A DNA stretch of 18,158 bases from an uncultured Clostridia bacterium (GTDB lineage: Bacteria; Bacillota; Clostridia; TANB77; CAG-508): NCBI GenBank assembly GCA_948875265.1, contig CAQRYF010000035.1, positions 1 to 18,158 on the forward strand, written 5' to 3'. Under the pieces are notes generated by a model. That model was not told where the DNA came from and did no database searches. It worked only from the letters and a program-made list of their open reading frames with translations. A program made the translations under genes and the position numbers. The number at the start of each line of letters is the position of its first letter. Position 1 is the first letter of the stretch. Positions 6,676-13,445 of this stretch are shown here, one piece after another.

Positions 6676-7779
6676 TTAGTCATTAATATAGTCCATCGAC
6701 GCTCCTCCAATTATCTCCCCAGTTGTACAATCTACAAAGTAATTGTACTTACCTTCTGTATATCTTTTTACAATATCACCATCATAATTATCTTTATATG
6801 TAATCTCGACAACCCATGCATTTCTTACCCTCTCTTCTACAACATAATAATTTCGTTTTTCTATTGGATAATCTACTGTTTGCTTAGATTTATAATAATC
6901 TTCTTTGTTATGAATTCTATCATAAGCATCTGCATTCATCATAACAACCATTTTCTTTATTTGAATTTTTTCAATTTCATTTGTTCCTATTTTTTTATCT
7001 TCATTTAAGGCTATTTGAAGAGCCTCTTCTTCTGAAACAATAATTTCATTATTATCATAAGGTATCTTCTCTGTTCTAAAATAATCTAGTGCTTTATTTT
7101 TGGATTCAATTGAAATACTAACACGTTCGTATGGGTTATATATTTCTCCATATTTTTTGTTATATTCTATATCTATTTTATATCCTTGACCTATTCCGCT
7201 TCCATATTTATTGTTTGACCAAACTTTTGTAATTTCGTATTCTCCTTCTTTAAAGCCAAATAATTTGTAATATTGATTAGCAATTTCTTTTGCTTCTTCC
7301 TCTGTTATTGTTATTTTCTCATCTTGGATATTTTCATTTACATTCCAAATTTCAAAAAAATCACCAGTTTGACCATCAATACTTATTGAAAAATTTTCTT
7401 GTGTTATAAATCGATACATTATTTTATTAGAATCTATTTGTTTATAATGATCCGTATCAATTATATCTGAATTAAATCCTATTTCTTCAAGTTTATTAAC
7501 TGCAATTTCTTTAGCTTTTTCCTCTGATATATTGTCTTTCTTACTTTCCTCTGTGATTTTGATAATGCCTTCTTTTGGTACTTCTGGTATTTTCCAAATA
7601 TTTTCAATCACTTTACTACTTGCAAACGCTACTCCTGTTGTAGCAATGATGAAACAAGCTGCAATACCTATTCCCTTATTAACTTTTACTTTTTTATTAT
7701 TCATAGCTAAATTTTCCGCTTCCCTCATTTGAGATATAGATATATTAAATTTTAATTTTTCTTTTAAGTCATCATTCAT
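6676..7779 (-). CDS. Membrane partner of ECF sigma factor, paralogue of the 4847-6034 product
   Basis: 367 residues. The cytoplasmic N-terminus is about 34 residues with no zinc-binding motif, the membrane helix is about 35-53, and the motif KVIENIWKIPE follows at about 56-66. The outer domain has the same plan as its paralogue: SEEKAKEIAVNKLEEIGF, TEEEAKEIANQYYKLFGF, SEEEALQIALNEDKKIG, then AWVVEITY...YFVDCTTGEIIGG near the end. These are PepSY/YcdB-like repeats by pattern. It starts 5 bases after the sigma stop, with GGAG overlapping the sigma end. It likely restrains that sigma factor and senses an envelope or peptide signal. The last TTGEIIGG box carries a Cys (VDCTTGE) where the paralogue has Val. 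Confidence 0.82.
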   Translation of the reverse strand: MNDDLKEKLKFNISISQMREAENLAMNNKKVKVNKGIGIAACFIIATTGVAFASSKVIENIWKIPEVPKEGIIKITEESKKDNISEEKAKEIAVNKLEEIGFNSDIIDTDHYKQIDSNKIMYRFITQENFSISIDGQTGDFFEIWNVNENIQDEKITITEEEAKEIANQYYKLFGFKEGEYEITKVWSNNKYGSGIGQGYKIDIEYNKKYGEIYNPYERVSISIESKNKALDYFRTEKIPYDNNEIIVSEEEALQIALNEDKKIGTNEIEKIQIKKMVVMMNADAYDRIHNKEDYYKSKQTVDYPIEKRNYYVVEERVRNAWVVEITYKDNYDGDIVKRYTEGKYNYFVDCTTGEIIGGASMDYIND

Positions 7780-7784
7780 TTAAT

Positions 7785-8318
7785 TTAATTCTCCTTTACT
7801 AATTCCTTTTTTATTTTTTTTCGTATTCTGTGTAATCTTGTTTTTACATTCACTTCTGAAATATTTAACTCTTTCGCTATATCTTTTATCGATTTTGAAG
7901 AATAATAGTATAAATTTATAATTTCTATATCTATTTTTTTTAAATTATTTATGCTATTTCTTAATTTTGATACATCTTCTCTCTCTTCATAATATAAATC
8001 ATAGGAAGAGAGTTCTATTACATTTTCGTAATCATTTATATCTAACATATAATTTGATTTCTTTATCTTCTCTTTCACTAGGTTTCTTGTTATCCCTGCA
8101 ATATAGGAATCTAATGAATATATTACCTTTTTTTCATTATATTTTTTCCATAATATAAAAAATGTATCTAATAAGATTTCTTCCTTATCCTCTTGATGTA
8201 TATTACTATTAACCATATTATTTATAATTGTTCTTACATACGAAGTGTAATCATCGACTATTTTATCTAAATTTAATTTATCATTTACTATATATTTTTC
8301 AATTTTCTTATCTTCCAA
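7785..8318 (-). CDS. ECF-type sigma factor (second paralogous pair)
   Basis: 177 residues, starting with TTG at 8318: AGGAG at 8332-8328 is 9 bases upstream and there is no in-frame ATG until well inside region 2. Region 2 covers about 20-90 (DDYTSYVRTIINNMV, DKEEILLDTFFILWKKY, SLDSYIAGITRNLVKEKIKK). Region 4 covers about 122-172 (LKKIDIEIINLYYYSSKSIKDIAKELNISEVNVKTRLHRIRKKIKKEL), a clear helix-turn-helix. The gene heads a two-gene operon with its membrane partner. A GTAAC box, the same -35 core seen before the sigma gene at 3622, lies upstream at 8383-8379. Confidence 0.92.
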   Translation of the reverse strand: MEDKKIEKYIVNDKLNLDKIVDDYTSYVRTIINNMVNSNIHQEDKEEILLDTFFILWKKYNEKKVIYSLDSYIAGITRNLVKEKIKKSNYMLDINDYENVIELSSYDLYYEEREDVSKLRNSINNLKKIDIEIINLYYYSSKSIKDIAKELNISEVNVKTRLHRIRKKIKKELVKEN

Positions 8319-8354
8319 TTTTTCTTGCTCCTTTTATAAGATCTCTTACACCTT

Positions 8355-8384
8355 TATAATGGAAAAAAAATAAAAAAGGTTACA
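8355..8384 (-). promoter_or_regulatory. Possible ECF promoter of the second paralogous pair
   Basis: On the minus strand TGTAAC (8384-8379) is followed by a T-rich spacer of 17 bases and CATTAT. The -35 core and spacing match the candidate ECF promoter at 3642-3671, but the -10 is not the CGTC type, so the call is weak. Confidence 0.35.
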
Positions 8385-8433
8385 CTTTTTAGGAAATTTT
8401 ATCAATATATAAATGTAAGATATCTTAAAATTT

Positions 8434-8458
8434 AAAACAGATATTTTATAATATCTGT
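8434..8458 (-). terminator. Hairpin terminator of the UPF0489 gene
   Basis: On the minus strand ACAGATATT (8458-8450) pairs perfectly with AATATCTGT (8445-8437) around a 4-base loop, followed by TTTT-rich sequence. It lies 22 bases after the stop codon at 8481. Confidence 0.75.
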
Positions 8459-8480
8459 CCTAAATTATATCTTTATAAAA

Positions 8481-9236
8481 TTATATTTCTTCAATATATT
8501 CCTTAATAATACTAATAATAAAATCAGATTTTTTGGGAGTATATTGAGGCGATTTTGCAAAGGTAATAAAATCATAATCCCCAAAATTTTCATCATTTTG
8601 AATTTTAGTAATTATATCATAATCTACCAAATATTTTTCTTTATTATTTGAATTAGCAAGATAAAGAATTTTTGAATACTTATTGTTTTTTTCAAAAATA
8701 TCCTTAAAAACAAATTGTTTGGGGTAATCATTGTTCATATATGATTCAGTAGTGTTGGTACAGTATACTATTTTTTTTACCCATTCAAAAGCAATAGAGA
8801 AAATTAAATAATTTCCCTCATTTATCCATTTTTCGTGAAGTTCATTTGTTGTAGATTTATAAATTAATTGATATCTATTTTTTACACACGGTAATGAAAG
8901 TAATTGCATATATCCAGAGCTATCTAATTCACCTTCGATAGTTCTATCTATATAATCAAGGTCAGAATGAGAATCTATATGAATAATTTGGAAAGGAATA
9001 GTTAACTTTTTGCTAGCAATTTGTTCTTCCCAAAAATCCAAACTTTCATTGTGCCTCTCAATAATTCTTCCTTTTACTTTTCTTTCTTTTGATAGTCCTA
9101 AAATTTTTTCAAAATATTCAACTACTTTTTTTTCACTCCATACTTCGCACATCTCATCTGGATATCTACTTTTATTACTTATCGGATATGTAACTTTATC
9201 AAGAAAAAAATCTAAATCTATATCTAATACTTTCAT
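8481..9236 (-). CDS. UPF0489 family protein (arginase/deacetylase-like metal motifs)
   Basis: 251 residues, soluble. It opens with DIDLDFF (D5, D7, D9) and carries HIDSHSDLD at 86-94. These two clusters are the hallmark of the UPF0489 family and resemble the metal-binding Asp/His loops of the arginase/histone-deacetylase fold, so a metal-dependent hydrolase is plausible but the reaction is not known. The C-terminus, FAKSPQYTPKKSDFIISIIKEYI, is also typical. The start is supported by a TGGAGA 9 bases upstream and by an extended -10 promoter. It stands alone with its own terminator, between the sigma operons and the integrative-element module; it could be chromosomal or cargo. Confidence 0.85.
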   Translation of the reverse strand: MKVLDIDLDFFLDKVTYPISNKSRYPDEMCEVWSEKKVVEYFEKILGLSKERKVKGRIIERHNESLDFWEEQIASKKLTIPFQIIHIDSHSDLDYIDRTIEGELDSSGYMQLLSLPCVKNRYQLIYKSTTNELHEKWINEGNYLIFSIAFEWVKKIVYCTNTTESYMNNDYPKQFVFKDIFEKNNKYSKILYLANSNNKEKYLVDYDIITKIQNDENFGDYDFITFAKSPQYTPKKSDFIISIIKEYIEEI

Positions 9237-9292
9237 TTAATCAATCTCCATTTTAAATTACCATTTGTTTCTTAATTCTATTTATCACTAAG

Positions 9293-9301
9293 ATTATAGC
9301 A
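9293..9301 (-). promoter_or_regulatory. Extended -10 promoter for the UPF0489 gene
   Basis: On the minus strand TGCTATAAT (9301-9293) is a full extended -10. The -35 position reads TGGAAT, a partial match. The gene start is about 57 bases downstream. Confidence 0.6.
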
Positions 9302-9680
9302 TATTATCAACTATTATTCCACATACTCACAAAAATTTTAGTTCTAAATATCTAATCTTCTTTTTTTCGATTTTTTTCTAATCTTCTTTCTTTTTTTGCT
9401 ATTTTTATTAAAACACATTTCTTATATTTTCATCAATTTTTATAAAAAATCACTTGTAAAATCTAGTATTATAAATGCTTTTAGAGTTTTTTAAAAAAAC
9501 TAAACATATAGTTACACATTGTGACAGACATTTTAATTCATTATATATATAATTTTTTTGAAATTTGTCTGTTGAATTTTGTAGTAATAATAAAATTCAA
9601 TCGAACTAATTACTCTTACCCTAATCGTACCAACTATATATATTAAGAGTTTTATTAGTAGGCAAATTTTTTGTATTAAA
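9302..9680. other. Gene-free AT-rich stretch with nested inverted repeats
   Basis: No credible gene is seen. It holds a 13-bp direct repeat TCTAATCTTCTTT (9351-9363, 9377-9389), an inverted pair ACAGACA/TGTCTGT (9524-9530, 9566-9572) and a perfect 9-bp inverted repeat TTGAATTTT/AAAATTCAA (9572-9580, 9592-9600). This is where the left end of the integrative element would be expected if it is short, but no tRNA 3' half or copy of the right-end repeats was found. Confidence 0.4.
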
Positions 9681-9697
9681 GGAGGGGAGTTTTTATT

Positions 9698-9799
9698 TTG
9701 GGGCCTAACTTCAAATTTCAATTAGGACAAGTTTCTAATTTTGAAAATTTGGAGGTTTGTGTCTATGAAAGACTATTTAAAAGATTCATTATCAGATGA
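9698..9799 (+). CDS. Possible leader ORF overlapping the sigma-like gene
   Basis: A 33-codon reading frame from TTG at 9698 (or ATT at 9695) follows a strong AGGAGG at 9680-9685, which otherwise has no gene to serve. The product would begin GPNFKFQLGQ and end YERLFKRFIIR. It runs through the Shine-Dalgarno (GGAGG, 9751-9755) and first 12 codons of the next gene, ending at 9799, so its translation could control access to the next start. Spacing to TTG (12) is long. Recognised only by position. Confidence 0.35.
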   Translation: MGPNFKFQLGQVSNFENLEVCVYERLFKRFIIR

Positions 9800-10253
9800 A
9801 GAAAAAAAATATATATATGGAATTATATATAAAACTATTTTAAAATATCAAAGAATTATATCGAGGAGATTGGAAAAAGAGAGTGTCTCAATAGATGATG
9901 ATGAATTTCCAGAAGAGTTACTTGCAGTAAGTGATACATATAATTTTAGTGATAATCTTTCTGAACTAAAAATACTAAGGGGAGTATATGCCTTAAAACC
10001 ATATACTATAGATGAACAAGAAAAAATTGTTAAAATTTTAGAAAGAATTGCAAAAAATGAGGGGATTTCTATGTTTATAACACCACTAACTTTTAATGAA
10101 AAGTTAGTGGTGTTTTTATTGTATTTAGCAAAATATCAAGTTAATCAGGTGGCAACATTACTCAATGTAGATAGAAGAACTATTTGCAATAGGAAAAAGT
10201 CAATAACTAATAAATTTAAGAAAATTAAGGAGAATTATAAAAATGGAAGATAA
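9765..10253 (+). CDS. Sigma-70 region 4-like regulator of the integrative element
   Basis: 162 residues from ATG at 9765 with GGAGG 9 bases upstream. The first 100 residues are acidic and helical without a recognised domain. Residues about 107-158 (TFNEKLVVFLLYLAKYQVNQVATLLNVDRRTICNRKKSITNKFKKI) read as a sigma region 4 helix-turn-helix. Similar sigma-like genes precede the excisionase in Tn916-type elements. Two oddities: a perfect 15-bp terminator-like hairpin lies inside the coding sequence at 10080-10117, and an internal ATG at 10071 with GAGGGG 6 bases upstream is in frame, so a 60-residue protein containing only the HTH could also be made. The gene overlaps the next by 11 bases. Role: probable control of element genes. 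Confidence 0.82.
   Translation: MKDYLKDSLSDEEKKYIYGIIYKTILKYQRIISRRLEKESVSIDDDEFPEELLAVSDTYNFSDNLSELKILRGVYALKPYTIDEQEKIVKILERIAKNEGISMFITPLTFNEKLVVFLLYLAKYQVNQVATLLNVDRRTICNRKKSITNKFKKIKENYKNGR
10080..10117 (+). terminator. Intrinsic-terminator-like hairpin inside a coding sequence
   Basis: ACACCACTAACTTTT (10080-10094), loop AATG, AAAAGTTAGTGGTGT (10099-10113): a perfect 15-bp stem followed by TTTTT (10113-10117). It is the strongest hairpin of this type seen in the window and sits 9 bases after an internal in-frame ATG of the sigma-like gene. It should stop untranslated transcripts, while closely following ribosomes would prevent it from forming. Confidence 0.75.
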
Positions 10254-10422
10254 AAAATTTAATAACTATAATTTAACTAATGATGAAGTTTCTAAAATAA
10301 TAAATAATTTTGAGAATGTAATTCGCATCCATACTTCAAAACTTGGAAAATATCAAGAAGATTGCGAACATGAAATAAAGTTTCAAATATGTAAAGCACT
10401 CATAAAAAATAGAAAAAATTAA
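10243..10422 (+). CDS. Small helical protein, possible detached sigma region 2-like partner
   Basis: 59 residues. ATG at 10243 overlaps the end of the sigma-like gene by 11 bases and has AAGGAG about 10 bases upstream. The sequence NDEVSKIINNFENVIRIHTSKLGKYQEDCEHEIKFQICKALIKN reads as two helices with an acidic patch followed by E-I-x-x-Q-I-x-x-A-L, like the start of sigma region 2 or the small helix-turn-helix proteins paired with sigma-like genes in Tn916-type elements. With the upstream region 4 protein it could form a two-subunit sigma factor. The reading frame and coupling are clear; the function is inference. Confidence 0.7.
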   Translation: MEDKKFNNYNLTNDEVSKIINNFENVIRIHTSKLGKYQEDCEHEIKFQICKALIKNRKN

Positions 10423-10466
10423 AAAAATTTTAAATATTTTTTAAAAACTTTCCCATTTTTAATGCG

Positions 10467-10539
10467 TATTGGAACTTATATATTAGAGGGGTTAAAATAA
10501 CATCTCAAATTTAAAAAGAAAGAGAGGTAAGTTCCAATA
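10467..10539. repeat. 12-bp perfect inverted repeat spaced by 49 bases
   Basis: TATTGGAACTTA (10467-10478) and TAAGTTCCAATA (10528-10539) are perfect inverted copies. The left arm covers TTGGAA, a possible -35 with TAAAAT at 10493-10498 (18-base spacing). The right arm runs into an ATG at 10538 that follows AGAGAGG at 10521-10527 and opens a frame of only 12 codons. It may be an operator pair or a hairpin masking a leader start. The rest of 10423-10711 shows no gene; about 10561-10640 has a short open frame without a start that could be a remnant. Confidence 0.5.
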
Positions 10540-10711
10540 TGTTTTTAATTATTTTGTTATACAATTGTTGCTTTTAATCATTTACGAAAAGAATGTGCAA
10601 TTACTAATACTAGAATGACTGTAAAAAATTATTGGAAGTAATTGGACTTATGTATTAACTATAACACAAAAAAGTTGATAAAATTTTAAACAACTTGGAA
10701 TTAAAAGATTT

Positions 10712-10903
10712 ATGATATTTTTTATAATATTTTTAATAATTTGTTGTACTATTTTAGGTATTGTAGCAATAATAAATACAATTCGATTAAATACATTAAA
10801 ACAAAAAGCTAAAAAGAGAATATATTATACACCAAAGTTATCGAGTTTACATAGAAAAGATTTTGCTACTTATATGGAGTATTTAGTAAGAGATTTATAT
10901 TAG
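10712..10903 (+). CDS. Small single-span membrane protein, possibly truncated
   Basis: 63 residues: an N-terminal hydrophobic helix (about 2-24), a basic segment (TLKQKAKKRIYY), then SLHRKDFATYMEYLVRDLY. The final phrase looks like the first helix of a larger soluble domain (Mrr-like restriction domains begin in this way), so this may be the front of a truncated gene, although the reading frame simply stops. The Shine-Dalgarno is poor. Unknown function; carried inside the element module. Confidence 0.45.
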   Translation: MIFFIIFLIICCTILGIVAIINTIRLNTLKQKAKKRIYYTPKLSSLHRKDFATYMEYLVRDLY

Positions 10904-10955
10904 TATCATTGTATCTAAAAATTGTTGTACCAAAAATTAACCAATCTTTAAGGAG

Positions 10956-11390
10956 ATGATTGATATAAGTGTAAAAGAAAAGATTATTTCATTATACTAT
11001 GATGAGAAATTAACTAGTAAATCAATTTCCATTAAATTAAAAGTTTCTTGCCCATATATAACGAAAATCATAAAAGCAGATAATAGATATATTAAAGAAA
11101 AAGAACGAAGGAAAAAGGAAACATCAATACGAAAAAGAAAACTAAACATTGAATGTATAAATAGAAAAAGACAACTAAAGAAAAATGAAAGATTAGATGG
11201 TTATATTGAATTGTTACATATACAAGCAAGTAATGAACTTTCAGGAAGGCGAACAATTAATAATAGAGCTTTCAAAAAATGGAATTCGAGTATTTATGGT
11301 TATCATAGTAGATCAAATGAATTTAAGTTAAAGGACGAATTTAAAAATAAAACTTCTTATGCTGTACCTAAAAAAATAAAATGGAATTAA
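10956..11390 (+). CDS. Basic HTH-containing protein of unknown function
   Basis: 144 residues. Residues 1-42 contain a helix-turn-helix (VKEKIISLYYDEKLTSKSISIKLKVSCPYITKIIK) like those of transposase- or sigma-type DNA-binding heads. A very basic helix (about 45-78, rich in K, R and E) and a conserved-looking tail follow: IELLHIQASNELSGRR, AFKKWNSSIYGYHSRSNEFKLKDEFKN, SYAVPKKIKW. I remember similar small proteins in clostridia but not a function. The start is odd: AAGGAG (10950-10955) directly abuts the ATG at 10956 with no spacing, while in-frame ATA at 10965 has ideal spacing. It is probably a DNA-binding regulator. Confidence 0.72.
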   Translation: MIDISVKEKIISLYYDEKLTSKSISIKLKVSCPYITKIIKADNRYIKEKERRKKETSIRKRKLNIECINRKRQLKKNERLDGYIELLHIQASNELSGRRTINNRAFKKWNSSIYGYHSRSNEFKLKDEFKNKTSYAVPKKIKWN

Positions 11391-11535
11391 TGGGTGAAAC
11401 AAAATGAAATTTATAGATATAGTTTTAATGTTAAAAATGATTATGGATTAGAATATTAATTATTTCAATATTGCTTAAAATTTTAAAAGAAAGGAAAACA
11501 ATTCTATTTTCATAGGCTTGTTTTTAGTAGATATT

Positions 11536-11736
11536 ATGAAATTAGATAATAATGAACAATTAGGAATTACTGTAGATGAGGCAAGAAAAATGCTAGGGAT
11601 TGGCAGAAATTTAATGTTAGAATTAGTTAAAGTAGATGGATTTCCAGCAGTAAAATTCAAAAGAAAAATTATTATAAATAAAGAATTATTACCAAAATGG
11701 TTTGCCGAAAACTGTGGACAATATGGAGAATATTAA
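11536..11736 (+). CDS. xis: Excisionase-like (Xis) protein
   Basis: 66 residues from ATG at 11536. The body LGITVDEARKMLGIGRNLMLELVKVDGFPAVKFKRKIIINKELLPKWFAEN is the winged-helix pattern of the excisionase/MerR-like family: HTH, a 'G-F-P-A-V-K-x-x-R-K' wing, and a closing helix. Such proteins bend attachment-site DNA and steer the integrase towards excision. It lies 149 bases before the integrase gene. No Shine-Dalgarno precedes the ATG; the nearest, AAAGGAAAA at about 11490-11498, is placed for an in-frame ATT at 11506, with a TTG at 11518 in the same frame. The N-terminus is therefore uncertain by up to 10 residues. Confidence 0.85.
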   Translation: MKLDNNEQLGITVDEARKMLGIGRNLMLELVKVDGFPAVKFKRKIIINKELLPKWFAENCGQYGEY

Positions 11737-11763
11737 AAAAATAAAATAATTTTCACGTATGGG

Positions 11764-11792
11764 CTGACAAATTGGTGATTGAGCGTTAGAAT
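11764..11792 (+). promoter_or_regulatory. Candidate integrase promoter
   Basis: CTGACA (11764-11769), 17 bases, TAGAAT (11787-11792). The -10 overlaps the left arm of the terminator hairpin at 11788-11849, so a transcript from here would start within the hairpin and escape it, whereas one arriving from the xis side would meet the whole stem. Confidence 0.45.
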
Positions 11793-11854
11793 ATAAATAA
11801 TTTTTATAAACGATTTATTCACTCGTTTTTTGAAATTTATTTATATTCTTTTTT
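11788..11854 (+). terminator. Hairpin terminator between xis and int
   Basis: AGAATATAAATAA (11788-11800) pairs perfectly with TTATTTATATTCT (11837-11849). An inner stem AAACGA/TCGTTT (11808-11813, 11823-11828) can form in the loop. A run of T follows (11849-11854). It separates xis from int transcription. Confidence 0.7.
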
Positions 11855-11885
11855 ACTTTCTAATAAACGGAAGGGAAGAAATTAT

Positions 11886-13445
11886 ATGAAAAAATTAGAA
11901 AATACTAATACAACAACTATGGTAAAGCAAAATAGGAGTGAATTAAAAAGGCACTATACAATTAGTGTAGTACCAAAAGATAAAGGATTTCAAGCAAGAG
12001 TTACCTTAAAAGTTATAGGAGGTGGTAAAAACCCCAGAATAACATCATATAGTGGAATATCTGGAAAAGATGCAGTATGTAAAATATTATTAAAAATAGC
12101 AGAACAATTATCCGAATATAAAAAAATGAATTTGTTAAAAAAAGAAATATGCCTTAACATTTATGATTCTATTATGATTTCTATACAAGAATTAAGATTA
12201 ACTACTGATTCAGATGTAATGAAATCTGCAACAATGGTATTTGAACTTTTAACGATAACAGATAATACAACTATTTCACCTACAACTTATTCACAAATTA
12301 GTGTAACACAAAATATAGAACAACAAGCATATCCCAGTAATGTTTCTCAAAATCAAACACTTACTTTAGAGGAACAAAATAAATTAGATTTTTTTAAACA
12401 AAATCAAATTGCACCTGTAAACTTAAAAAATTTTGAAACTGTTGCTTTAGAATGGTTTAAATTTAAACTATCATTAACAAAAGAAACTGAGGATAATCCA
12501 AAGCCATTAAGCCCTAAAACTATACAAGGATACAATGACATTCTTAATACACAAGTTATACCATATTTTAAAGATAATAAAAATATAAGTATTATTACTG
12601 AACAAAACATAAAAGATTGTATAAACTCTTTTAATGGTTATCGTAATAAAGAATCTGTTTATATTGTTTTAAAAATGGTTTTTGACTTTGCAAGGGAACA
12701 CAATTATATTTATTATATTCCTAGAATCAAGAAACCTAAAAAACCCTATACTGATAAAGAAGAAACTATAATTTTTATTGAATCTGATAGGCAAGATTTA
12801 TGGCTTGACTGTTTTGAGAAAGAAGATACAGATGTATCCTTGCTTTTTGAAACAATGCTATTAACTGGTGTCAGACCAGAAGAATGTTGTGGATTAAAAT
12901 GGTGTGTAATAAATGAAATATCAAATGAATTAATTATAAATAATGCTTATAAGGATTTCCCTATTTATAATGATGAATGTAATATTATAGGACACCAAAG
13001 AAGTGATGGTAGATTAAAAACACCTGAAAGCTACAGAAGAATTCCTTTAAATCCAAGATTGAAAAGAAGATTATTAGAACATAAAGAAAAACAGAAAAAA
13101 TTATTCAAGTATTATGGGATGAAATGGAATGAAAATTGCTATATGTTCTTAAACCAATATAGAAAACCGTATATACCTGAAAATTTATCTGATTCTATGA
13201 AAAGTTTTATAAAGAAATATCAATTAGAGCATATGACACCTTATGGATTAAGACATTCTTTTGCAACATTCTGTTCTGAACAAGGAATGGACCAAATTGT
13301 ATTAATGAGGTTAATGGGACATTCTAATTTTGATACTACACAAAAATACTATATATGTGTTTCTAGCAAAAGGAAACAACAAGCAATAAAAGAAGTTTAT
13401 AAAAGTATATTTGAAAATGAATATAGAAATCAAAAAGTAGCATAA
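11886..13445 (+). CDS. int: Tyrosine recombinase integrase
   Basis: 519 residues. ATG follows AAGGGAAG at about 8 bases. The N-terminal part (about 20-80, YTISVVPKDKGFQARVTL...) is a likely arm-site-binding domain, then a linker rich in Q, N and T (about 125-165). The core-binding SAM-like domain is about 183-285. The catalytic domain has R330 (LLTGVRPEECCGLKW), K378 (GRLKTPESYRRIPL), R456 in TPYGLRHSF, H479 in LMGHSNFDTTQ and nucleophile Y488. The usual first His of the HxLRH box is Tyr (Y453). The length and the xis-int order resemble Tn916-type and phage integrases. It ends 32 bases from an intact tRNA-Lys gene in opposite orientation, suggesting a tRNA attachment site. Confidence 0.95.
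   Translation: MKKLENTNTTTMVKQNRSELKRHYTISVVPKDKGFQARVTLKVIGGGKNPRITSYSGISGKDAVCKILLKIAEQLSEYKKMNLLKKEICLNIYDSIMISIQELRLTTDSDVMKSATMVFELLTITDNTTISPTTYSQISVTQNIEQQAYPSNVSQNQTLTLEEQNKLDFFKQNQIAPVNLKNFETVALEWFKFKLSLTKETEDNPKPLSPKTIQGYNDILNTQVIPYFKDNKNISIITEQNIKDCINSFNGYRNKESVYIVLKMVFDFAREHNYIYYIPRIKKPKKPYTDKEETIIFIESDRQDLWLDCFEKEDTDVSLLFETMLLTGVRPEECCGLKWCVINEISNELIINNAYKDFPIYNDECNIIGHQRSDGRLKTPESYRRIPLNPRLKRRLLEHKEKQKKLFKYYGMKWNENCYMFLNQYRKPYIPENLSDSMKSFIKKYQLEHMTPYGLRHSFATFCSEQGMDQIVLMRLMGHSNFDTTQKYYICVSSKRKQQAIKEVYKSIFENEYRNQKVA

Noticed and set aside
9642..9650. ATTAAGAGT as a left attachment site matching the tRNA anticodon core
   Set aside because: Nine matching bases are expected by chance in such AT-rich DNA, and the flank does not fold as the 3' half of the broken tRNA.
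9533..9721. 62-codon frame on the minus strand upstream of the UPF0489 gene
   Set aside because: No ribosome site, low-complexity composition, and it runs antisense to the leader region of the sigma-like gene.
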